A DNA stretch of 64,000 bases from HGM11368 sp051883415 (GCA_051883415.1 JBJETR010000064.1:22165-86164); one strand, 5' to 3'. Positions 41,575 through 51,170 are shown, numbered from the stretch's first letter. Notes: generated from the sequence alone by a model not told the origin. Numbers and translations are program-made.

Positions 41575-44500
41575 ATGAAAAAGTTTAGCATCATCATTTT
41601 GGCAATAATGCTCATCACGACGCTCTCCGTCGGACTTATGGCGTGTAGTATTGGCGGAGGTAATACCGGCAAATACTTCTTATATGAGAATGGCGAGATA
41701 GACGAGAGTTCGTATATTGAGCTTAAGTCGGGAGGAAAATGGACTGACGGTGAAGATAGCGGAACTTACGAAATAGATGGCAATAAAATAACGTTTTACA
41801 TAGACAAAGAAGAATATTTAAGCGGTACTATCTCCAATGGCGTTATAGAATTGGACGTGTGGGGTTTTGGTACTATCGTCTATAAGAAAAGCGGAGCAAA
41901 AGGCGACGGTACAACGACAAAGCCTAATCAACCCGGCAATGGCGACAATTCGTCGGATAATCCTTCAGACAATCCTTCCGTCCCTGACGACGATGATGGT
42001 GAGTTTTTAGTTACGTATAATCTCAATTACGGCTCCAATCCTGTTGTCCAACACAAGACGGTAAATAAAAAAGTAGATTTTGTACCCGATAGAACGGGCT
42101 ACGTTTTTAACGGTTGGTTTTTGCTCAAAGATATGAGCCAAGACAACGAGCCTGTTTTAGGTGCATTGTGGGACACTTCTCAAACCGTGACCGACAGTAA
42201 TCTGGTACTGTATGCGGATTGGTATGCCAAACCAAAGGATGGAGCTTTGCCTACCCCTGTTGTAGAATTAGACGGCAATACTTTTAGGTGGGCAAGCATA
42301 TCCGGTGCCAACGGCTATCAAGTTACTATTTACCAAGGCACCAGCGAAGTAGATTCGTTTACCCATTACGGCAACAGCTACACATTTTCGGGCTATGAGG
42401 CGGGCAGCTATCAAGTGCAGATAATGGCTAAGGGCGACGGCGTTAGCACTATCAACAGTGGTACCGTAACAAGAAACATATTGTATAAATATTTGGGCAA
42501 AATTACCGCAACGCTAAATCAAGAGACCATGGTCGTGTCGTGGAGTGAAGTTCAATATGCCGAAGAGTACGTTGTATATTTGGACAATACCCTGATAAAG
42601 ACGACCTCTACCGAAACGTCGTGTCAAATACCGGAGACTGACGTAGGAACGCATAATATAATCGTTAGAGCGCAGTTGTCGGGTTGGATATCGTCTAGCG
42701 ATTCGGTAAGCTATAAGATAAATAAATTGAGGAAACCCGACAATATCGTCGTATCTTTTGACGAAGCGGAGATGCAATACACTATTTCATGGGCAAGTGT
42801 AAAAGGAGCAAATCAATACAAGGTTTACGGTGTAGGTGGCGTAAGAACCGTCAATACCAATAGCATTGTTATCGACGAGTCCGATTGGGGAAACAACGAG
42901 ACGAAAAAGTCGATACAGATATATGCCTTTGATAGCTATGCCGATTATCTCCAATCCAACGCTTCAGAGAATATATCCTTGGATAGAATATTCAAAGTGC
43001 AAGCCGTATCCGAGAACGGAACTGCGACGTTATCATTGGCAAATGCACAATTTGACGTTACTTTTGATCTCAACTATCTTGATTGTCCTGAGGCAAGCGT
43101 GCAAACCATTACCAAGGATAATTGTATAACTTATCCAACGCCAACACGTGACGATTATATTTTCAATGGTTGGTATTTGGACAAAAAATGCACTACGTTG
43201 TATGATTTTTCTTCAAAGTTGTACAACGATATCACCTTGTATGCGGGGTGGGAAAAGAACTATAATCAAGCATACGTATTAGAAATCAACCAATGGGAAA
43301 GCACCTATACTAAGTCTAGTGGGGCTAAATTTGCTTTTACTCCTCTCGTCAGCGGTACGTACACTCTCAAATGGTACAATAGCTCATCTTCTGCCAAAAC
43401 AGTATTTACATTGTATAGCGATACAGGCTTGTCAATCGAGTATAGCAGTATGGGAGCGTGGAGCAACACGTCGGAGAGAACGCAAACTCTAACGCTAGAG
43501 GCAGGAGAACAATATTGGTTCTACGTAAGTGCGAGCAACAACGCTACTACATTCTTTGACTTTGGTTTCTTTGGACAAGAAATTCCAACCTGCAACCCTA
43601 ATCCTGTCTCGGGAGAAGGGGATACGGAGATATACGCCAAGGCAGGGACGGAAGTGACATTTACCGCTAACGTATACAGCGGCTATACTTTCGTTGGCTG
43701 GTATGACCAGACGGGCAATACGAAAATGTCATCCGATTTAACGTATACGATGGCTATATCCGCCGGCAATTATCGCCCTATTGCCAAGTGTCGCAAGGTG
43801 ACTTTGGAGAGCAACAATAGCGAGGCAGGTTCTGTTACACTACGCAATGCTCAAGGCGTAGACGCTAATGCTTCGACTACAATTAATTTCAATACCCAAG
43901 GAGGTAGCTCGGTATCTAGTGTTGTTTTGCGAAACGGAGAAGCGTTTACCTATCCTTCAATACCTACCAAATCGGGTTACGTATTTGCAGGATGGTACGA
44001 CAATGCAAGTTGTAGTGGCAGTCCTTATAGTTTCAGTAATATTGCGAGTACAAGTGTGACAGTGTACGCTAAGTGGATTGCTTATAGTGGTGCAGGCGTA
44101 CTTAACCCAAACAGCTCACAATCGATATACGTTTATTCTAAGTCTAGTTCTACTACTAGATATTATGCATTTGTTCCGTTGGTGAGTGAAAGCATTACTA
44201 TCTATACCACGGGTAGCCTAGATACTTATGGATATCTTTATAATGCTAATAAGAGTCAAATAGCGTCTGATGACGATGGCGGGGACGTCAACAACTTCAA
44301 GATTACCTATAGCGTTACCGCAGGACAATTATATTATATTCGCCCTTGCGGATATAGCAGTAATGGCTATGCTACCGTTGTGGTCAACGCCAATATGCCT
44401 CAATACACCATTAGTTCGACGTTGGGCAGAGACTTCTTTATTGTAGGTGAAACAGCCAAGCTCACAGCCACCACCAACAACGGATATACCTTTATTGGTT

Positions 44501-47500
44501 GGTTTGACGGTGATACCAAGGTGTCCGATCAACTTGTCTACGACTTAGTAATGCCCGCCGAGGACAAGACGTACACAGCCAAGTGGTGTCAAATCACGCT
44601 TGATACCAACGATACTTCAGCAGGTACGGTAGGCGGACTTATTTCTAAGTATAAGGTGGGAGATAGTGCGACAATCACCGCTACTACCAACAACGGATAT
44701 ACTTGGCTTGGCTGGTATGACGGAGATACTAAGTTGACGGAAGAACTGTCTTATACTTTTACAATGCCTGCAGAGGATAAGACGTACACGGCTAAGTGGG
44801 CTAATTGCAACGTAACTCTTGCCAAGAATGTTGCCGCAGCGGGTAGCGTGAGCGGAGTCGAGGGAGCAACAGCGGTAGGAAAGCCAACGACAATCACCGC
44901 TACTACCAATATAGGCTATACGTTTATAGGTTGGTTTGATGGAGATACCAAGTTGACGGACGAACTCTCGTATACGTTTACAATGACTGCGGAGAGCAAG
45001 ACTTACACCGCCAAGTGGTGCAAAATTTCGTTGGATAGGAATAATACCTCGGCAGGTACGATAAGTAGCCTTGATTCTACGTATAGAGTAGGTGGTATCG
45101 TAACTGTTAATGCCACGACCAACAATGGATACACCTGGGTAGGTTGGTTCGACAGGGATGTATTGTTGTCTGACGAACTCTCGTACACGTTTACAATGCC
45201 TGCCGAGAATAAGACTTACACAGCTCAGTGGACTTATTATACTGTTACAACCAATACTAATATGTCCGAAGCGGGAACATATACAAGAAAATCACAACAA
45301 AAGGTTACCGTAGGCAATCAAGTGACTTTGGAAGCTACCACTAACGATGGCTATACTTGGGTAGGTTGGTTTGACGGAGATGTCAAATTGACGGACGAGT
45401 TGTCCTATACGTTTACAATGACTGCGGAGAACAAGACGTACACCGCTAAGTGGAGCAAAGTTACTTTGGAGAGAAATAATGCCTCGGCAGGTACGATAAG
45501 CAGTCTTACTTCAACTTATAAAGTAGGCGATAGCACAACAATCACCGCTACTACCAACAACGGATACACCTGGTTAGGTTGGTATGACGGAGACACCTTG
45601 TTGACGGACGAGTTGTCATATACTTTCACAATGTCTGCCGAAAACAAGATATACACCGCTAAGTGGATAACTTGCCCGATAAATCTAGTCAAGAATATAG
45701 AAGAAGCAGGTAACATGAGCGGAGTAGAAGGTACAACAGTAGCCGGAAAACCAACGACAATAACAGCCATCACAAATATAGGATATACTTTTATTGGTTG
45801 GTATGACGGAGAAACTCTGTTGACGGACGAATTGTCTTACACTTTTGCAATGCCTATGGAGAGCAAAACTTATATGGCGAAGTGGAGTAAGGTAACTTTG
45901 GAGAGAAATAATGCCTCGGCAGGTACGATAAGCAGTCTTACTTCAACTTATAAAGTAGGCGATAGTGCAACCGTCACCGCTACTACCAATATAGGCTATA
46001 CTTGGTTAGGTTGGTATGACGGAGATACCAAGTTGACGGACGAACTGTCCTATACATTTACGATGACAGCGGAGAGCAAGACTTATACCGCCAAGTGGAG
46101 CAAAGTCACGCTTGACAGAAATAATACCTCGGCAGGCACGGTAAGTAGTCTTACTTCAACTTATAAAGTAGGCGATAGCGTAACAATCACCGCTACTACC
46201 AACAATGGATATACTTGGGTAGGTTGGTTTGACGGAGATGTCAAATTGACGGACGAGTTGTCCTATACGTTTACAATGACTGCGGAGAACAAGACGTACA
46301 CCGCTAAGTGGTGCAAAGTTACTTTGGAGAGAAATAATACCTCAGCAGGTACGATAGGTGGATTGACGACTGCATACAAGGTAGGAGATATTGTAACAAT
46401 TACTGCAGCAAGCAACGTTGGCTACGAGTGTTTAGGTTGGTTTGACGGAGCAACATTGCTGACGGACGAGTCCTCCTATACTTTTGCGATGCCGGCGGAA
46501 AACAAGACGTACACCGCTAAGTGGCAAGTGAGCGAAGAAATGAGTAACTTCATTTTTACTTCAACGTCAACTACTTGTAGTATATCAAGTATAAAAGATA
46601 AAACGGTTACTCAAATAGTCGTTCCAGAATATGTGACGAGTATAGGAAGTAGTACGTTCAGTGGTTGCACAAGCCTAACAAGTTTAATAATAGGAAATGG
46701 CGTAACAAACATATCAAGCGGATTGTTGTCAGGATGTGGAAAATTAGAGAGCTTAACTATTCCATTTGTGGGAGCAGTGGCAGGCAAGACAAGTAGTTCA
46801 ACCTATCAATATCCATTTGGATATATATTCGGCACTTCAAGTTATACAGGTGGTGTAGCAACAGAGCAGCACTATTATGGAAGCAGCACGTCAAGCACAA
46901 CGTCTACCTCGTACTATATTCCATCTTCTCTCAAATCGGTTACCGTGACGGGTGGTAATATACTATATGGTGCATTTTATGGTTGCAGTAGTCTTGCAAA
47001 CATAACCATACCTAACACTGTAACAAGTATAGGAAGTAGTGCGTTCACTGGTTGCATTAGCCTAACAAGCATAACTATACCAAGCAGTGTGACGAGTATA
47101 GATGATGGGGCGTTCACTGGTTGCCATAGTCTAATAGAAGTATATAATAAATCATCTCTCGATATTGTAGTAGGTGCTTCCGTGGCGATGTATGCAAAGA
47201 ACGTATATACCCAAGAAGGTGGAAGTAAACTTAGTACCGATGCCAATGGCTACGTTATCTATACTGACGGAGAAGATAAATTATTAGTAAAGTATATAGG
47301 CAATAAAACGTACTTGATATTGCCGAGTAGCGTTACAGAAATATATGAATACGCATTCTATAAATATAGTAGCTTAGCAAAAATAACGATACCTAGTGGC
47401 ATAACGAGTATTGGATATAGTGCATTCTATAATTGCACTAGTCTAACAAGCATAACCATACCTAACAGTGTGACGAATATAGGAATGTGTGCATTCGAAG

Positions 47501-48408
47501 GTTGCAGTAGTCTAACAAGCATAACCATACCTAACAGTGTGACGAGTATAGGATCTAGTGCATTCTATGGTTGCAGTAGCCTAACAAGCGTAACTATAGG
47601 CAACAGTGTGCAGAGTATAGGAGGTAGTGCATTTGATCGTTGCAGTAACCTAACAAGCATAACTATACCTAACAGCGTGAAGAGTATAGGAAGTTGTGCA
47701 TTCTATGGTTGCAGTAGCCTAAAAAGTGTAACCATTAAAGAAAATAGTCAACTTACGAGTATAGGAGATCATGCATTCCATGATTGCAGTAGTCTGACAA
47801 GCATAACCATACCTGACGGTGTGACGATTATAAGATATAATGCATTCTCTGGTTGCAGTAGCCTAAAAATCATAACCATACCTGACAGTGTGACGATTAT
47901 AGCAGATGGTGCATTCCGTGGTTGCAGTAGCCTATCAAGCATAACCATACCTGACGGTGTGACGAGTATAGGAAGTTATGCATTCGATGGTTGCAGTAGT
48001 CTAACAAGCATAACCATACCTGAGGGTGTGACGAGTATAAGTGGTTACGCATTCTCTGATTGCAGTAGTCTAACAAGTGTAACGTTTGTAGAAAATAGTC
48101 AACTTACGAGTATAGGAGATTATGCATTCCGTGATTGCAGTAGTCTAACAAGCATAACCTTACTAGACAGTGTGACGAGTATAGGAGATTATGCATTCTA
48201 TTTTTGCACTAGTTTGACAAGCATAACCATACCTAAGGGCATGACGAGTATAGGAAGTTATGCATTCTATGCTTGCTATAATGTGACAACTATATGGTTC
48301 CACGACACAGCAGCACGATGGAAATCAATAACTAAAGGCGCAAATTGGGGCGCAAATATGGGCACAAACTATGTAATGACCAACGGTGGTTATATATCAA
48401 TAAATTAA
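41575..48408 (+). CDS. Giant surface lipoprotein, 2277 aa, InlB B-repeats plus BspA-like LRRs
   Basis: Lipoprotein signal ends LMAC (Cys24). In order: a small beta domain (residues about 30-110), a Gly/Asn/Asp/Pro linker, an InlB-type module (VTYNLNYGSNPVVQHKTV...GYVFNGWFLLKD), two fibronectin-III-like segments (about 220-490), more InlB modules, and then ten tandem InlB-like modules (about 945-1650) built around N-x-G-Y-T-(F/W)-x-G-W-(F/Y)-D-G...AKW. From about 1680 come BspA-type LRRs of about 23 residues (SITIPNSVTSIGSSAFYGCSSLT), ending in the common BspA cap ARWKSITKGANWG. There is no C-terminal anchor. ATG 41575 follows GGGAGG. The LRR block uses ATA for isoleucine far more than the giant operon does, hinting at a separate origin. 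Likely adhesin or matrix-binding protein. Confidence 0.9.
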   Translation: MKKFSIIILAIMLITTLSVGLMACSIGGGNTGKYFLYENGEIDESSYIELKSGGKWTDGEDSGTYEIDGNKITFYIDKEEYLSGTISNGVIELDVWGFGTIVYKKSGAKGDGTTTKPNQPGNGDNSSDNPSDNPSVPDDDDGEFLVTYNLNYGSNPVVQHKTVNKKVDFVPDRTGYVFNGWFLLKDMSQDNEPVLGALWDTSQTVTDSNLVLYADWYAKPKDGALPTPVVELDGNTFRWASISGANGYQVTIYQGTSEVDSFTHYGNSYTFSGYEAGSYQVQIMAKGDGVSTINSGTVTRNILYKYLGKITATLNQETMVVSWSEVQYAEEYVVYLDNTLIKTTSTETSCQIPETDVGTHNIIVRAQLSGWISSSDSVSYKINKLRKPDNIVVSFDEAEMQYTISWASVKGANQYKVYGVGGVRTVNTNSIVIDESDWGNNETKKSIQIYAFDSYADYLQSNASENISLDRIFKVQAVSENGTATLSLANAQFDVTFDLNYLDCPEASVQTITKDNCITYPTPTRDDYIFNGWYLDKKCTTLYDFSSKLYNDITLYAGWEKNYNQAYVLEINQWESTYTKSSGAKFAFTPLVSGTYTLKWYNSSSSAKTVFTLYSDTGLSIEYSSMGAWSNTSERTQTLTLEAGEQYWFYVSASNNATTFFDFGFFGQEIPTCNPNPVSGEGDTEIYAKAGTEVTFTANVYSGYTFVGWYDQTGNTKMSSDLTYTMAISAGNYRPIAKCRKVTLESNNSEAGSVTLRNAQGVDANASTTINFNTQGGSSVSSVVLRNGEAFTYPSIPTKSGYVFAGWYDNASCSGSPYSFSNIASTSVTVYAKWIAYSGAGVLNPNSSQSIYVYSKSSSTTRYYAFVPLVSESITIYTTGSLDTYGYLYNANKSQIASDDDGGDVNNFKITYSVTAGQLYYIRPCGYSSNGYATVVVNANMPQYTISSTLGRDFFIVGETAKLTATTNNGYTFIGWFDGDTKVSDQLVYDLVMPAEDKTYTAKWCQITLDTNDTSAGTVGGLISKYKVGDSATITATTNNGYTWLGWYDGDTKLTEELSYTFTMPAEDKTYTAKWANCNVTLAKNVAAAGSVSGVEGATAVGKPTTITATTNIGYTFIGWFDGDTKLTDELSYTFTMTAESKTYTAKWCKISLDRNNTSAGTISSLDSTYRVGGIVTVNATTNNGYTWVGWFDRDVLLSDELSYTFTMPAENKTYTAQWTYYTVTTNTNMSEAGTYTRKSQQKVTVGNQVTLEATTNDGYTWVGWFDGDVKLTDELSYTFTMTAENKTYTAKWSKVTLERNNASAGTISSLTSTYKVGDSTTITATTNNGYTWLGWYDGDTLLTDELSYTFTMSAENKIYTAKWITCPINLVKNIEEAGNMSGVEGTTVAGKPTTITAITNIGYTFIGWYDGETLLTDELSYTFAMPMESKTYMAKWSKVTLERNNASAGTISSLTSTYKVGDSATVTATTNIGYTWLGWYDGDTKLTDELSYTFTMTAESKTYTAKWSKVTLDRNNTSAGTVSSLTSTYKVGDSVTITATTNNGYTWVGWFDGDVKLTDELSYTFTMTAENKTYTAKWCKVTLERNNTSAGTIGGLTTAYKVGDIVTITAASNVGYECLGWFDGATLLTDESSYTFAMPAENKTYTAKWQVSEEMSNFIFTSTSTTCSISSIKDKTVTQIVVPEYVTSIGSSTFSGCTSLTSLIIGNGVTNISSGLLSGCGKLESLTIPFVGAVAGKTSSSTYQYPFGYIFGTSSYTGGVATEQHYYGSSTSSTTSTSYYIPSSLKSVTVTGGNILYGAFYGCSSLANITIPNTVTSIGSSAFTGCISLTSITIPSSVTSIDDGAFTGCHSLIEVYNKSSLDIVVGASVAMYAKNVYTQEGGSKLSTDANGYVIYTDGEDKLLVKYIGNKTYLILPSSVTEIYEYAFYKYSSLAKITIPSGITSIGYSAFYNCTSLTSITIPNSVTNIGMCAFEGCSSLTSITIPNSVTSIGSSAFYGCSSLTSVTIGNSVQSIGGSAFDRCSNLTSITIPNSVKSIGSCAFYGCSSLKSVTIKENSQLTSIGDHAFHDCSSLTSITIPDGVTIIRYNAFSGCSSLKIITIPDSVTIIADGAFRGCSSLSSITIPDGVTSIGSYAFDGCSSLTSITIPEGVTSISGYAFSDCSSLTSVTFVENSQLTSIGDYAFRDCSSLTSITLLDSVTSIGDYAFYFCTSLTSITIPKGMTSIGSYAFYACYNVTTIWFHDTAARWKSITKGANWGANMGTNYVMTNGGYISIN
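44410..46525 (+). repeat. Ten InlB-type repeat modules with near-identical DNA blocks
   Basis: Modules of about 65-75 residues. A 71-bp block at 45463-45533 is identical to 45895-45965, exactly 432 bp (144 codons, two modules) apart, and a third block near 46110-46180 is similar. This indicates recent duplication or gene conversion. Confidence 0.88.
46620..48290 (+). repeat. BspA-like LRR array
   Basis: About fifteen units of about 69 bp; the core AGCATAACCATACCT recurs many times. One interruption of about 60 codons (47150-47330) separates the first units from the main array. Confidence 0.85.
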
Positions 48409-48464
48409 ATACTTGTATCTCACTGTCGCATTTATTGGCAAATGAATACATACAAATTCAAACA

Positions 48465-48497
48465 AACAAGCGGACCAATCAGTCCGCTTGTTATTTC
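48465..48497. terminator. Bidirectional terminator between convergent genes
   Basis: 11-bp perfect stem AACAAGCGGAC/GTCCGCTTGTT (48465-48475, 48482-48492), 6-nt loop, between the InlB/LRR gene and the DUF4838 gene. Confidence 0.82.
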
Positions 48498-48506
48498 TTG
48501 CAATTG

Positions 48507-50489
48507 TTACGCTTTCTTTTTCTTCCTTACTACTGCTACTATTGCTATAATTATCGCCACTAGGACAAAAGGTGATATCACTATGGCGGCGATTGATATC
48601 TTATCGCCGACTATTCGCCTTGGGTATTGTTGCAGATACTCTTGCATAGTAGGGGTGTGGGCTTCGTATGGTTGCTCTATACCTAGTTGTGTTACGAGGG
48701 TGCTAAACTCGTCGAAAGCGGTTTGTTTGCGATTGTAGTCGGGGATAGATTCTTCCATTATGGCGTACAGTACGTTGACCTTGATTTCCTCTATACGGCT
48801 CACGATAGCGGGGTTGTCCTTTTCTTGCTCTATGGCTTGGTTGAGCCAAGATAGATATTGGTCGGTATTGCTAGGGGATAGGTAGTCCAAGGTGTGGTAG
48901 TTGGACGCGTCGAATATGTCGAGATTTTTTCCTTTATTTTTGAGTTCTTCGTTACACGTGTCGAGGTATTTTGCAACGAATTCGGCGCCTTCGCCGTAGG
49001 TCACTTGCAGATATTTTGCCAGAGTTTTGCTCACGTCCACGTCGTTGTCCCACATTTGCTTGGAGAGGATATAAGTCCTAAGGTGAGCCATTTCGTCACC
49101 GCTCTCTCTACTGCCTTGGTGGAAGATAGCCGTCACGTTGTTGTCAAGATACAGCGTGTGATTGTCCTTTTGCACGTCGTAGTTAGGGAAAGGCAACAGT
49201 AGGTGACTAAAGTCCACCACATAGTCCCATACCAAAATATTGTGGGCAATCTCGCCCCAGCCCTCAATCAATTTCTTTGCTTTGGCACTTTGCGCCGTCG
49301 CGCCGTAGAGATAGCTGTACATTTGACCGCATTGGATAGGTGCAATTACGATATTGACGTTGTCCTCGCAAGTCATTCCGCTTGGCGGAGTTTCGTTGTA
49401 AAAGTATGCAAGGGTAGAGATGATTTTGTCAGGGAATTTCTGAGCCAGCTTATTGATTATTGGTAGCATAGTGCCCATCATCGAGCCCGTTTCCGCTTTT
49501 ACGGCAAGACATTTGCTACAAGTGCAATAGTCGTAGTTGTCCATAATGCTAAAGTCCCAATATTTTTTGTCGGGATTTTCGGCTATGAGTTCTTCCATTG
49601 TCTTTTCGATTATAGGATATATGCCATCGGCTGATAGGCACAGTTGCTTAGGTTCGCCGTTTTTGACAACGAAAAATTCGGGGTGAGAGTCAAGATATTC
49701 GTCGGGGCTTACGAAGGTAAACGCCGTGTGACACCAAGTGCCCCAATCTTCGTGTTCTTCTATCTCGTCCGCCACCACGCCGTTGTTTTTGAGTTTTTTG
49801 TACCAGCCGTTTTGCGCTACCTCGTATTGAAAGACCTTGCGCCAAGCAAAGTCGGGGTTGCTCACCTCGTCCACACTATCGAGATAAATCGTAGGCAAAT
49901 ACGGCACGTAGTCGTAGTCGCTCCTCACGAACATACAGCCGAGGTAGTCCTCGAGCAAACCGTACACGCCGTTGGATAGGGCGTCGTCGTCAAGGGTAAG
50001 GATATGTATATTGCCGTCTTGGCTGACGATACGATAACCGTCGTCCTTTACGTTTTCTTTGGATAGCGTGGCGGTGGCGATACTGTCGCCCAAAGCAATA
50101 TAATGCTCCGGCAAAGCCTCGCTGTCGTCCACTACTTCAAAACTATTCGTACTGCCAATTATTGTGTTGAGGTATTCCTTCATAGTTTCGGCAAGCTCCA
50201 CTACGTTAGGCTCGGCGTATTGACTAATCAATATTTTGTAATCGGAGGCTCCGTCTAGAGCAAGTCCTATATCCTTTTCCACGCTCATTTGCTCTCTAAA
50301 ACTTGCTTCGTCATACTCGCCTAAGTGAGAGGATATATTTAGCGTTTCGCTCGACATGACGCTCTTATCACGCTTGTTGCAAGCTACCATGGTGAGGCTC
50401 AGACACATCGCGATAATTATGATCGCCACCAAAATACACAACCTTTTTTGCAAGCTAATATTTTCACTTTTCTTATTTTTTGCGTTCAT
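48507..50489 (-). CDS. DUF4838-type lipoprotein with C-terminal membrane helix
   Basis: 660-aa exported protein. The N-terminal hydrophobic segment ends MVAC (about residues 34-37), a lipobox after an unusually long positive n-region. An alpha-glucuronidase-like N-terminal subdomain (about 75-190; YKILISQYAEPNVVELAETMKEYL, GDSIATATLSKENVKDDGYRIVSQDGNIHI) precedes a DUF4838 region with WCHTAFTFVSPDEYLDSHPEFFV, CLSADGIYPIIEKTMEEL, a YCTCSKC cysteine cluster and YFYNETPPSGMTCEDNVNIVIAPIQCG. A C-terminal helix with KKKKA follows. DUF4838 proteins are linked to carbohydrate breakdown; the substrate is unknown. The ATG has no ribosome site; a TACAAT box ends 6 nt before it, so the mRNA is probably leaderless. 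Confidence 0.85.
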   Translation of the reverse strand: MNAKNKKSENISLQKRLCILVAIIIIAMCLSLTMVACNKRDKSVMSSETLNISSHLGEYDEASFREQMSVEKDIGLALDGASDYKILISQYAEPNVVELAETMKEYLNTIIGSTNSFEVVDDSEALPEHYIALGDSIATATLSKENVKDDGYRIVSQDGNIHILTLDDDALSNGVYGLLEDYLGCMFVRSDYDYVPYLPTIYLDSVDEVSNPDFAWRKVFQYEVAQNGWYKKLKNNGVVADEIEEHEDWGTWCHTAFTFVSPDEYLDSHPEFFVVKNGEPKQLCLSADGIYPIIEKTMEELIAENPDKKYWDFSIMDNYDYCTCSKCLAVKAETGSMMGTMLPIINKLAQKFPDKIISTLAYFYNETPPSGMTCEDNVNIVIAPIQCGQMYSYLYGATAQSAKAKKLIEGWGEIAHNILVWDYVVDFSHLLLPFPNYDVQKDNHTLYLDNNVTAIFHQGSRESGDEMAHLRTYILSKQMWDNDVDVSKTLAKYLQVTYGEGAEFVAKYLDTCNEELKNKGKNLDIFDASNYHTLDYLSPSNTDQYLSWLNQAIEQEKDNPAIVSRIEEIKVNVLYAIMEESIPDYNRKQTAFDEFSTLVTQLGIEQPYEAHTPTMQEYLQQYPRRIVGDKISIAAIVISPFVLVAIIIAIVAVVRKKKKA

Positions 50490-50495
50490 AAATGT

Positions 50496-50524
50496 ATTGT
50501 AACATATAATATAGAAATTCTCAA
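50496..50524 (-). promoter_or_regulatory. Predicted leaderless promoter of the DUF4838 gene
   Basis: Minus strand: TTGAGA (50524-50519), 17-bp spacer, TACAAT (50501-50496), then 6 nt to ATG 50489. Confidence 0.6.
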
Positions 50525-50610
50525 TAGCAATATCGCTAAATCACCATAAACTTCAAAACACGGCAAAATTGCTATAGCTAATTGTAAGCGTTACATTACG
50601 AATAGTACAC

Positions 50611-50637
50611 AAAAACTCGATACGTATCGAGTTTTTT
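50611..50637. repeat. TACGTA-centred palindromic repeat, perfect copy
   Basis: TCGATACGTATCGA (50617-50630) extended by ACTC/GAGT and A/T tracts. Here it lies between two divergent genes, where no transcript needs to end, so it is not simply a terminator of a flanking gene. Confidence 0.75.
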
Positions 50638-50736
50638 GGTGCATAAAACGTAAATAAGTTATTCCTCACGAAGAATACAATTCCGTCGTATAAATAAGGT
50701 TTTGTTCCCAAAAAACAATATTTTTTCAAAAAGAGC

Positions 50737-50765
50737 TTGACATTGACATTCTTGGCGTATAAAAT
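50737..50765 (+). promoter_or_regulatory. Predicted promoter of the RHH-like gene
   Basis: TTGACA (50737-50742), 17-bp spacer, TAAAAT (50760-50765); predicted start about 50772. Confidence 0.7.
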
Positions 50766-50771
50766 AATAGT

Positions 50772-50787
50772 GTCGTATAGATACGAC
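50772..50787. promoter_or_regulatory. Candidate operator at the RHH-like gene start
   Basis: Perfect inverted repeat GTCGTAT-AG-ATACGAC beginning at the predicted transcription start. It is a natural site for autoregulation by the ribbon-helix-helix protein encoded next. Confidence 0.6.
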
Positions 50788-50812
50788 TATCTATTTTTGG
50801 AGGTATGGAAAT

Positions 50813-51070
50813 ATGGCTAAGCCAAGAAGCGAAAAAGACAAGAGATACGAAGAAAGGCACAAAGAAGAGCGTAAAGCAAAAAACGTTATTTGGGGAACGA
50901 GCCTTCCGAGAGAGATGGCGGAAGAAATAAACGCTTTTTTGAAAGAGTACGGACACACAAAAGTCGAACTTATCCAAGCGGGATATGAAGAATTATTGTC
51001 CTTCTATAATCTAGACCTTGCCAAGTTAAAGGACGGTTACGACGATTTCTTTGGATTTGAGAATCGTTAA
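50813..51070 (+). CDS. Small ribbon-helix-helix-like DNA-binding protein
   Basis: 85-aa protein. A highly charged N-terminus (AKPRSEKDKRYEERHKEERKAK) is followed by a possible RHH fold: strand NVIWGTSLP (about 24-32), helix A REMAEEINAFLKEYG, turn HT, helix B KVELIQAGYEELLSFYN. It carries an acidic C-terminus. Similar MAKPRSEK-starting small proteins are often found on mobile elements. It starts with GGAGG upstream; an inverted repeat at its transcription start suggests autoregulation. It lies directly beside a region with tRNA-Ser fragments, which supports a mobile-element origin. Fold assignment is by eye only. Confidence 0.65.
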   Translation: MAKPRSEKDKRYEERHKEERKAKNVIWGTSLPREMAEEINAFLKEYGHTKVELIQAGYEELLSFYNLDLAKLKDGYDDFFGFENR

Positions 51071-51077
51071 CCTAAAA

Positions 51078-51130
51078 GGCTTTTTGACCTCGTAGCGAGG
51101 GTGAAAAGCCAAGTGATAAAAAATCACCCT
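51078..51130 (+). other. Nested hairpins and first copy of the CGTAGCGAGGGTGAAAA repeat
   Basis: GGCTTTT/AAAAGCC pairs around CCTCG-TAG-CGAGG right after the RHH stop, and may end that transcript. The 17-nt CGTAGCGAGGGTGAAAA (51091-51107) and 15-nt ATAAAAAATCACCCT (51116-51130) recur at 51388-51404 and 51413-51427. CGTAGCGAGGGT also equals 12 nt of the T-arm region of the nearby tRNA-Ser. Confidence 0.65.
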
Positions 51131-51170
51131 AAATGCATTGAGCAAAATCAGACTTCGGGATTTGAGTCTA

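Noticed and set aside
44410..48290. Repeated DNA that could suggest CRISPR or a tandem mobile element
   Set aside because: All repeats are in frame within one open reading frame and correspond to InlB and LRR protein modules.
50813..51070. Antitoxin of a toxin-antitoxin pair
   Set aside because: No toxin-like partner frame follows or precedes it within several hundred bases.
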